This document shows, piece after piece, positions 57,788-64,000 of a stretch of DNA of 64,000 bases. The stretch's first letter is position 1, and every line of letters begins with the position of its first letter. The translations under genes were made by a program, and so were the position numbers. The notes beneath the pieces are model-generated. The model was given only the letters and a program-made list of their open reading frames with translations, was not told the DNA's origin and searched no databases. Source of the DNA: Paludibacteraceae bacterium (GTDB lineage Bacteria > Bacteroidota > Bacteroidia > Bacteroidales > Paludibacteraceae); NCBI GenBank assembly GCA_024399835.1, contig JAKSNK010000005.1, positions 26,706 through 90,705 of the forward strand, written 5' to 3'.

Positions 57788-58571
57788 GAACAAACTAAAG
57801 AAATTCGCGGAAATGGAGGCATTTACCAATGTCTTCCAGTGCGCTATCGGGCGGCTCAATGCAGACGGCAAGTTTGAGTCGCACGAAGACACTTCCGTCG
57901 AACAAATGCGGGGACACTGGTGCGAGAGTTTTTTTCATAACACCCATCCTATCGTGCTCGAACTGGGTTGTGGCAGAGGCGAATATACCGTAGGACTGGC
58001 GGCACAACACCCGGACAAGAATTTTATCGGTGTAGATATCAAGGGGGCACGCATGTGGGCAGGCGCCAAACAAGCCACAGACAACAACATGACCAATGTC
58101 GCTTTTCTGCGCACTAATATAGAAATGCTGCCAAGATTTTTTGCGCCTGACGAAATCAGCGAGATATGGATTACCTTTCCCGACCCGCAGATGAAGAAAG
58201 CCACCAAACGGCTGACTTCCTCGTTTTTTATGCAACGCTATCAGCAATTCCTATGCGACGGCGGACTGATTCACCTCAAGACAGACAGTCCGTTCCTATC
58301 TACTTATACGCGCGAGATGGTGCGTATCAACGGCTATGAGGTAATAGCCGATACTAACGATTTATACCACACCACCCCACTACCTGAGTTGGCAGAGGCG
58401 ACTGCCCTGCAGACGCATTATGAGCAGCAGTGGCTTGAGCGCGGTATGACGATTAAATACATCACATGGCGACTTGCCCATCGCAGTCAATGGGAAGAGC
58501 CGACTATCGAAATAGAAAAAGACACTTATCGTTCTTACGGTCGAAATTATGTTTCCACAACAAATCATTGA
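57780..58571 (+). CDS. trmB: tRNA (guanine-N7)-methyltransferase
   Basis: 263 residues. Methylates G46 of tRNAs. SAM motif LELGCGRGEYTVGLA, FIGVDIKGARMW, catalytic WITFPDPQMKKATKRL, and the end TYRSYGRNYV. N-terminal ~35 residues are the usual Bacteroidota extension. It overlaps both neighbours (8 and 23 bp). Confidence 0.94.
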   Translation: MSKNKLKKFAEMEAFTNVFQCAIGRLNADGKFESHEDTSVEQMRGHWCESFFHNTHPIVLELGCGRGEYTVGLAAQHPDKNFIGVDIKGARMWAGAKQATDNNMTNVAFLRTNIEMLPRFFAPDEISEIWITFPDPQMKKATKRLTSSFFMQRYQQFLCDGGLIHLKTDSPFLSTYTREMVRINGYEVIADTNDLYHTTPLPELAEATALQTHYEQQWLERGMTIKYITWRLAHRSQWEEPTIEIEKDTYRSYGRNYVSTTNH

Positions 58572-59583
58572 TGCTCTCCGCCATGTGCGTTATCCCGGCA
58601 CAGGCAAGGATATAATCGAAAGCGGGATGTTGGAAGACGACATCCGCATTCAGGGATTTGATGTTTCCTTTTCGCTAATTTTTGAGAAGGACAACGACCC
58701 GTTTCTTCGTTCAGTCATCAAAGCAGCCGAGGTAGCGGTAAAAACATACGCAGAGCCGAACGCTGCCGTTACTATCCATACCAAGTTTAAGAAGCATGCA
58801 GCTCCGGTGCAGGAGGAGGCATCACCTATTCATGCCAAGCATATCATCGCCATTCACAGCGGCAAGGGCGGTGTAGGCAAATCCACGGTGGCAGCCAATC
58901 TTGCCATCGCTTTAGCCAACCGCGGATATCAAGTAGGACTGCTGGATGCAGATATACACGGTCCGTCGCAGCCCAAGATGTTTCATACAGAAGACTGCCG
59001 TCCCTATTCGGTAGAAGAGGGAGGTCGCACATTGATAGAACCCATTGAGCAGTATGGGGTCAAGATGTTGAGTATCGGATTTTTTGTAGATCCGCAATCT
59101 GCCGTAGTATGGCGAGGGGGAATGGCATCCAATGCTATCAAGCAACTCATCCAGGACGGGCACTGGGGCACACTCGACTATTTCCTGATAGACCTGCCTC
59201 CCGGCACATCGGATATTCACCTTACGCTGGTGAACGAGCTGCATCTGACGGGTGCTATTGTCGTAACAACGCCGCAGCCGGTTGCACTGGTCGATGCACG
59301 CAAAGGAGTAGATATGTTCCAAAACGAGAAAATCAATGTACCTGTCTTGGGAATCATTGAAAACATGTCGTGGTTCACGCCGGCGGAATTGCCAGAGAAC
59401 AAATACTACCTGTTTGGCAAGGACGGCGGTAAAATGCTTGCCGAAGAATTGCAGGTTCCCCTGTTGGGGCAAATACCTCTGGTTCAATCTATCCGCGAGG
59501 CAGGCGATGAGGGGACACCGATAGCCATGCAGGTCGGTCATCCTGCAGCCGATGTATTTGACGCCATTGCCGCTCAACTCTAA
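58549..59583 (+). CDS. mrp: Mrp/ApbC family Fe-S cluster carrier ATPase
   Basis: 344 residues. N-terminal MIP18/DUF59 domain (about 1-85), then the ParA-like ATPase: HSGKGGVGKSTVAANLAIALA (deviant Walker A), LLDADIHGPSQPKMF, YFLIDLPPGTSDIHLTL. Carries Fe-S clusters in the cytosol. The CxxC seen in some Mrp proteins is absent; the matching place is IENMSWFTPAELPENKYY. Overlaps trmB by 23 bp. Confidence 0.94.
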   Translation: MFPQQIIDALRHVRYPGTGKDIIESGMLEDDIRIQGFDVSFSLIFEKDNDPFLRSVIKAAEVAVKTYAEPNAAVTIHTKFKKHAAPVQEEASPIHAKHIIAIHSGKGGVGKSTVAANLAIALANRGYQVGLLDADIHGPSQPKMFHTEDCRPYSVEEGGRTLIEPIEQYGVKMLSIGFFVDPQSAVVWRGGMASNAIKQLIQDGHWGTLDYFLIDLPPGTSDIHLTLVNELHLTGAIVVTTPQPVALVDARKGVDMFQNEKINVPVLGIIENMSWFTPAELPENKYYLFGKDGGKMLAEELQVPLLGQIPLVQSIREAGDEGTPIAMQVGHPAADVFDAIAAQL

Positions 59584-59592
59584 TTGCTATCC

Positions 59593-60939
59593 ATGAGTAC
59601 TATCAAGGCAACCGAATTAGGAACGCAATCCATCCGCCAGTTATTGGTCAAGTATGCGTTGCCGGGCATTATTGCAATGACCGCGAGTTCGCTGTACAAC
59701 ATAGTCGATTCGATTTTTATCGGTCACGGTTGCGGAGCGATGGCATTGTCGGGACTGACGGTGGCAAAGCCGCTAATGGATATATGTGCCGCTTTCGGCA
59801 GTTTGGTAGGTGTAGGTGCCAGTACAATGGTGGCAATCAAACTGGGTGAGAAAGACTATGAGAGTGCCAACAAGGTATTAGGCAATGTGATTGTGCTGAA
59901 TGTATTGCTGTCGTCGCTGGTGATGATAGCGGGATTGGTATTTTTGGATCCTATCCTGTATGCGTTTGGAGCCAGCGAGGTCGATTTGGTGTATGCACGG
60001 GAGTATATGCAGATTATTCTGTACGGGAATATACTGACACATATCTATTTCGGTCTCAATAGTGTATTGCGTTCGATGGGTCATCCTCGTTCGGCAATGG
60101 CTTCGACCATAGTGGCAGTGTTTGTCAATATCGTGCTGGACCCTATTTTCATCTTCAAGTTTGGTATGGGAGTACGCGGAGCGGCGTTGGCAACGATTAT
60201 CTCGCAGGCGATAGCGGTAGTATGGCAAATGATGATTTTTTGCAATCCGCAAGAGGTTGTCCATTTTCACCGGGGAATATGGCGACTTGACAAGCAGATT
60301 ACCCGCCGTGCGCTGGAGATTGGCACTTCGCCGTTTCTGATGAACCTGGCGCATTGCTTTGTGGTGGTAATTATCAACAACTGCCTGATGTTGTATGGAG
60401 GGGATATGGCGAAGGCATCGTTTGGTATAATCAACCGTTTCACTTTCGTTTTTGCCATGATTGTAATGGGACTCAATCAGGGTATGCAGCCGATAGCCGG
60501 GTATAACTACGGTGCAAAGCAATACGGGCGTATGTGGCGTTCGATGCATTTGACGGCTATCTGTGCGACATTGGTGATGGCAGGTGTATTCCTATTGGGA
60601 GAAATGGTGCCGGAGCTGATGGTAAAGATGTTCACGCACGATGCCGAGCTCATTGCGCTAACGATAACTCCGACGCGCATATTGGCATGCTCAATGCTGC
60701 TGGTAGGTTTTCAGATGGTGACGGTCAATTTCTTCACTTCAATCGGGATGGCCGGTAAGTCTATCTTTTTGAGCTTGACGCGTCAGGTATTGTATTTGAT
60801 TCCGTTGGCACTGATATTGCCGCATTTATTTGTAACCAATCCGATATTGGGTGTATGGTGGGCACTGCCTATCAGCGACACTATTTCTGCTCTGACGGCT
60901 GCGATAATGCTTATTGTTGTGCGACCGAAGTTGAAGTAG
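59593..60939 (+). CDS. MATE-family efflux transporter
   Basis: 448 residues with about 12 membrane helices, the MatE layout (LVKYALPGIIAMTASSLYNIVDSIFIGH ... GMGVRGAALATIISQ ... LNQGMQPIAGYNYGA). Sodium- or proton-driven export of drugs or metabolites across the inner membrane. I prefer the ATG at 59593 over the TTG at 59584. It begins 9 bp after mrp and probably ends the operon. Substrate unknown. Confidence 0.93.
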   Translation: MSTIKATELGTQSIRQLLVKYALPGIIAMTASSLYNIVDSIFIGHGCGAMALSGLTVAKPLMDICAAFGSLVGVGASTMVAIKLGEKDYESANKVLGNVIVLNVLLSSLVMIAGLVFLDPILYAFGASEVDLVYAREYMQIILYGNILTHIYFGLNSVLRSMGHPRSAMASTIVAVFVNIVLDPIFIFKFGMGVRGAALATIISQAIAVVWQMMIFCNPQEVVHFHRGIWRLDKQITRRALEIGTSPFLMNLAHCFVVVIINNCLMLYGGDMAKASFGIINRFTFVFAMIVMGLNQGMQPIAGYNYGAKQYGRMWRSMHLTAICATLVMAGVFLLGEMVPELMVKMFTHDAELIALTITPTRILACSMLLVGFQMVTVNFFTSIGMAGKSIFLSLTRQVLYLIPLALILPHLFVTNPILGVWWALPISDTISALTAAIMLIVVRPKLK

Positions 60940-60949
60940 AGGAAATAAA

Positions 60950-60981
60950 TTTGCGTATGTCATTTATTTTTTGTACCTTTG
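60950..60981 (+). promoter_or_regulatory. Sigma-ABfr promoter for the AAA_14 ATPase gene
   Basis: TTTG 60950-60953, 20-bp spacer, TACCTTTG 60974-60981. Start of transcription would be just before the 33-bp repeats. Confidence 0.9.
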
Positions 60982-60996
60982 CAGCGTGAAAAATAC

Positions 60997-61079
60997 GGAA
61001 AAGTGTATTTTTACACACATGTTTTCATAGGAAAAGTGTATTTTTATGCCATTGTTTTTATAGGAAAAGTGTATTTGTA
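60997..61079. repeat. 33-bp spaced repeats in the ATPase leader
   Basis: GGAAAAGTGTATTTTTA at 60997, again at 61030, and GGAAAAGTGTATTTGTA at 61063, each 33 bp apart. They fill the leader from the start of transcription to one base before the ATG at 61081. May be a repressor site or an RNA element. Confidence 0.85.
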
Positions 61080-61080
61080 T

Positions 61081-62442
61081 ATGTTAAAGCGCAAGATTTA
61101 CAGTCAGTTAGAGAATTATCTCCGAAGTGATAGTCATAAGATGCTCATCGTAGATGGAGCACGGCAGATTGGCAAGTCATTTATCATCCGTCATGTGGGA
61201 CAGAAATTATTCCCTAATTATATTGAGATTAATATGGAGGAGGATAAGCAGGGGAGTCGTCTTTTTGCCAATGCGCGTACGGTGGAGGATTTTCTGATAG
61301 CTCTTAGTACAATAGCGGGTGACAGAATGCAAGATAAGTCCACAACATTGGTTTTTATTGATGAGATTCAGGCGTATGACCATTTGCTCACATTGGTTAA
61401 GTTCTTAATGGCAGATGGTCGGTTTACATATATTGCCAGCGGTTCTCAATTAGGCATTGCATTATCTTCTACCCAAAGTCTCCCGATAGGTAGTATGCAG
61501 ATTTTACACATGTATCCGATGGATTTTGAAGAGTTTTTGTGGGCTAATGGTGTAGGAGAATATGCGATAGAGCAGATGCGCCAAAGTTACATGCGTGGTG
61601 AGTCGTTGCCGGAGGATATGCACAACAATATATTAGGACTTTTTCGTAAGTATCTGCTGGTAGGAGGTTTGCCTGATGCAGTAAATGCGTATGTAACGGA
61701 GCATAATATAGTTAAGGTTCGTATGGTACATACGGATATACATGCGTTGTATCGTCAAGATGCAGTTAAGTACGAACGAGAATCCGGTCGCAAACTCAAA
61801 GTTCAGCGTATTTATGATATGATTCCCTCTAATTTAGAGAACAAGAAAAAGCGTGTAGTAATCAAGGATATTGAAGGTAAGATAGGCAAGCGTATGTCTA
61901 ATTATCAAGACGAATTTGATTATCTTATTTCGTCAGGCATTGCGTTAGAGGTTCAGGCGATTAGCCAGCCGATGTACCCGTTGATAGAGAGTTCGGGGAA
62001 GAATCTACTGAAGTTATATCTCAATGATATTGGACTTTATACAGGTATTTTGTATCGCAACAATATCCAACCAATTATAGAGGATAATTGTAGCGTCAAT
62101 TTAGGTTCAGTATATGAGACGGCAGTTGCACAGGAGTTGCGTGCACATGGTTTTAATCTCTATTATTATGACAACAAAAAGAATGGTGAGGTGGATTATT
62201 TAGTTGATGATACCGACCATTTGTCTGTCATGCCTATTGAGGTCAAATCCGGTAAAGACTATAAGATACATAGTGCATTGGATCATTTTTTAGGCGTGCC
62301 ATCGTATCGTATTCGCCGGGCATTGGTATTGAGCAATGAGCAACGAGTTTTTGTAGAAGGTTGTACGCAATATATGCCTATTTATTATGTTATGTTCCTT
62401 CGTCCCAGTGCTACCGACGATGCTCAAGTAATTACTTTTTAA
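61081..62442 (+). CDS. AAA_14/DUF4143 ATPase
   Basis: 453 residues. P-loop LIVDGARQIGKSFIIRHVG near 20, Walker B TLVFIDEIQAYDHLL, sensor YIASGSQLGIAL, then the DUF4143 C-terminal region with a PD-(D/E)XK-like core (GEVDYLVDD...MPIEVKSGKD). Start chosen at 61081; the frame stays open back to the promoter only because the 33-bp repeat unit is a multiple of three. Function of the family is unknown; many are accessory genes. Convergent with the next ATPase gene, 41 bp apart. Confidence 0.85.
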   Translation: MLKRKIYSQLENYLRSDSHKMLIVDGARQIGKSFIIRHVGQKLFPNYIEINMEEDKQGSRLFANARTVEDFLIALSTIAGDRMQDKSTTLVFIDEIQAYDHLLTLVKFLMADGRFTYIASGSQLGIALSSTQSLPIGSMQILHMYPMDFEEFLWANGVGEYAIEQMRQSYMRGESLPEDMHNNILGLFRKYLLVGGLPDAVNAYVTEHNIVKVRMVHTDIHALYRQDAVKYERESGRKLKVQRIYDMIPSNLENKKKRVVIKDIEGKIGKRMSNYQDEFDYLISSGIALEVQAISQPMYPLIESSGKNLLKLYLNDIGLYTGILYRNNIQPIIEDNCSVNLGSVYETAVAQELRAHGFNLYYYDNKKNGEVDYLVDDTDHLSVMPIEVKSGKDYKIHSALDHFLGVPSYRIRRALVLSNEQRVFVEGCTQYMPIYYVMFLRPSATDDAQVITF

Positions 62443-62483
62443 CCCGTTTTTTGGGTAGGGGGTCGGTCGAGGGTTGTTAACTA

Positions 62484-63599
62484 CTATGCTAACCAAATAC
62501 CAAAGAACCGATCATAAACAGAATACCCTTCAGCGGATTTTTGGATAAATTCTTTTTCCATTAAGACCTTAATCGCAGCACGAACGGTACTTCCTGCGGA
62601 TAGTGCATATTTATTCAGGAACTCTTGTTTATTAGGTTCCTTTACAATGCGCTCTTTGGCAATAGCTTGAAGCACACGCAATTGATTGGTAACTAATAAT
62701 GCGCAATAATTTTGGTATGTAAATTGATTTTCCTCTATTAAGTTGCTTATGCATTGCTGAACTATTTCTATTGTTATCTGCTCAACATCCATAGCATATA
62801 AGCGATTTAAGACCGCTTGGATATACCATGTATGTGCCGACAATACCGTATATAGGAAATGAAAGGTCTCTGTTGCCATGTGTTGGTGATGCGCTTCAAA
62901 ATGATGTGAACAAAAAGCATAATACGCTTCCTCCGGAATAGATTCGAGGTACATCATTTGGGCACTTTGATAGAAAGCCCGTTCAACAGAAGAGAACATT
63001 TCAATCATCATGTGCTTTTGACTACCGGAAAAAATAAAGAATACATTCCGGAGATGTTGTATATAAGTGCGCAATATTTCCTCCATATTATCTTCCGGGT
63101 AATCTAATATCCGTTGAAACTCGTCTATTGCTACATACACAGGTTTATCGGCATGTTCCATATAAGAGAAGATTTGCGCCAATGATATTGTTTCCTCTTG
63201 CGGGTTGACCATTGAAACACCTATTTCCGGTTGTCCTGTAATAGGGTCTGTAGCAAAACTGAATCGCAGTGATTGTAGCACTTGCATCACTCGTTCACGC
63301 GCCGAAGGAGAGCCGCACTGTCCTATTATGGCACGCCCCATGTGTTCTATAAAATCTTTCAGGCACTCTGTTCGGTAGATATCTACATATATACAATATG
63401 CCTCTTGAGGATCAATAGTTGCAAATAAATGTCTAATCAATCCTGTTTTTCCCATACGCCGGGCGCTCAATAACACAACATTTCGCTCGTTGTATAGTGC
63501 AGAATGCAAATCTTTGGTTTCTTTTTCTCTGTCACAAAAATACTCTGGGGACTCATACCCACTGATGATGAACGGATTTCTTGGGGTAAATTTAGACAT
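62484..63599 (-). CDS. Archaeal-type AAA ATPase with winged-helix end
   Basis: 371 residues. Walker A LLSARRMGKTGLIRHLF near 45, Walker B VYVAIDEFQRILDY near 162, sensor FIFSGSQKHMM, and a C-terminal winged-helix domain (QEFLNKYALSAGSTVRAAIKVLMEKEFIQ, then YSVYDRFFGIWL). Belongs to the COG1672-like ATPases scattered in Bacteroidota and archaea; role unknown. Own promoter, no neighbours in an operon. Confidence 0.85.
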   Translation of the reverse strand: MSKFTPRNPFIISGYESPEYFCDREKETKDLHSALYNERNVVLLSARRMGKTGLIRHLFATIDPQEAYCIYVDIYRTECLKDFIEHMGRAIIGQCGSPSARERVMQVLQSLRFSFATDPITGQPEIGVSMVNPQEETISLAQIFSYMEHADKPVYVAIDEFQRILDYPEDNMEEILRTYIQHLRNVFFIFSGSQKHMMIEMFSSVERAFYQSAQMMYLESIPEEAYYAFCSHHFEAHHQHMATETFHFLYTVLSAHTWYIQAVLNRLYAMDVEQITIEIVQQCISNLIEENQFTYQNYCALLVTNQLRVLQAIAKERIVKEPNKQEFLNKYALSAGSTVRAAIKVLMEKEFIQKSAEGYSVYDRFFGIWLA

Positions 63600-63672
63600 A
63601 ATTAGCTAATTACTAATAAGATACAATACCATTTGTTGATATAGCAACTTTTATGCTACATGATTTTCGCTG

Positions 63673-63704
63673 CAAAGGTACAAAATGTTTTTCATATCTG
63701 CAAA
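63673..63704 (-). promoter_or_regulatory. Sigma-ABfr promoter for the archaeal-type ATPase gene
   Basis: TTTG (63701-63704), 20-bp spacer, TACCTTTG (63673-63680) on the minus strand; leader about 66 nt. Confidence 0.9.
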
Positions 63705-63804
63705 TAAAAAGTACAAAATTGTGTTAGCTCTACTATTGTTATTGCGGATAGAGGGAGAAAAAGTGTGGGAAAAATCCCCCGGCAGGAATGTTGCGGATAG
63801 TTTA

Positions 63805-63860
63805 GATTTGTGATTTGTGATTTGGGATTTGTTATTTGTTATTTGGGATTTGGGATTTGA
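63805..63860. repeat. 7-bp tandem array (GATTTGK)
   Basis: Eight units of GATTTGT, GATTTGG, TATTTGT and similar in a row. Lies in a 340-bp space with no gene, between a promoter and a terminator. Confidence 0.9.
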
Positions 63861-63891
63861 GAGATTTGAATTAAGAATTAAGAGTTAAGAG

Positions 63892-63926
63892 AAAACAAGA
63901 CCCCGGGGTACCGAGGTCTTGTTTTT
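63892..63926 (-). terminator. Terminator of the gene at the right edge
   Basis: ACAAGACC / GGTCTTGT stem extended by CGG/CCG around a GGTA loop, with T runs on both sides; 18 bp after the TGA of the minus-strand gene. Confidence 0.85.
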
Positions 63927-63943
63927 GAAATACATGCGACAAA

Positions 63944-64000
63944 TCATGCTTTTTGGCGGCGGCGGTAGGAATAGAAACCATACACACCGGCTAAGAGCAA
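63944..64000 (-). CDS. C-terminal end of a protein with a helix plus RRR tail
   Basis: Only the last 18 codons are in the window: LLLAGVYGFYSYRRRQKA then TGA. A hydrophobic stretch followed by a basic cluster is the end of PEP-CTERM/PID-CTERM-like sorting tags, like the small protein at 17778-18257. A strong hairpin 18 bp after the stop supports a real gene end. The rest of the gene lies outside. Confidence 0.65.
   Translation of the reverse strand: MLLAGVYGFYSYRRRQKA

Noticed and set aside
60997-61079. 33-bp spaced repeats as a CRISPR array
   Set aside because: Only three boxes, short repeats with similar spacers, directly between a promoter and a start codon, and no cas genes.
60979-61080. 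N-terminal extension GKVYFYTHVFI-type repeats of the AAA_14 ATPase
   Set aside because: The first ATG lies inside the -7 promoter box, so it cannot be on the transcript; the repeat unit being 33 bp explains the open frame.

Overview
The window is a chromosomal segment of a member of the Bacteroidota, most likely order Bacteroidales. The evidence is: at least twelve sigma-ABfr-type promoters (TTTG at -33, TAnnTTTG at -7, 19-20 bp spacing); type IX secretion (T9SS) and gliding-associated genes (porZ, gldH); Kdo/LPS genes; RicT; a nucleoside kinase with a TGS-like front end; and very large surface proteins with Listeria-Bacteroides (InlB-type) and Ig-like repeats. Genus and family cannot be fixed from the sequence alone.

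Layout. 1-10.8 kb: a minus-strand run of overlapping or closely spaced genes (ribD, a PPIase-like lipoprotein, surA, an OstA/LptA-like protein, an outer-membrane barrel protein, dnaG, a radical SAM protein, prs, glutaminyl cyclase, sufC cut by the window edge). 10.8-12.2 kb: divergent prmC-recX. 12.3-17.5 kb: three plus-strand envelope proteins (Ig-like protein, LRR-like protein, OmpA-family protein). 17.8-32.4 kb: minus-strand surface-protein region with a 3,101-residue T9SS cargo, a small protein with a tripartite C-terminal tag, and a 1,305-residue secreted protein. 32.5-35.9 kb: a membrane-anchored AraC-type regulator and an AsmA-like protein. 35.9-36.9 kb: a 1 kb repeat-rich intergenic region. 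36.9-45.2 kb: gyrB, a LOG protein, a GH16-like protein, kdsA, kdsD, nucleoside kinase, SPOR protein, folE. 45.2-49.3 kb: minus-strand porZ, rdgB, HIT and greA, with a structured leader and small ORFs. 49.4-54.3 kb: rmlB, birA, dacB, plsC, adenosine kinase. Then tRNA-Asn, efp, and a plus-strand operon holB-ricT-gldH-trmB-mrp-MATE. 61-63.6 kb: two convergent AAA-type ATPases. The last 57 bases encode the C-terminal tag of a further surface protein.

How it fits together. The window links envelope biogenesis (Kdo synthesis, lipid acyltransfer, SurA/LptA-like chaperones, PBP4, T9SS parts) with exported cargo. Five secreted proteins are predicted to expose an N-terminal Gln after signal-peptide cleavage, and a glutaminyl cyclase is encoded nearby. 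The most interesting structures lie between genes: a 21-bp tandem operator-like repeat between the AraC-type regulator and the 1,305-residue protein gene; a duplicated leader broken by a relic of an ORF6N-type gene; a leader RNA with terminator and mini-ORFs before greA; palindromic and 11-bp-period repeats, some inserted in frame inside ribD and prmC; and C-terminal tags suggesting more than one surface-sorting route. No rRNA, CRISPR array or intact insertion sequence was seen.
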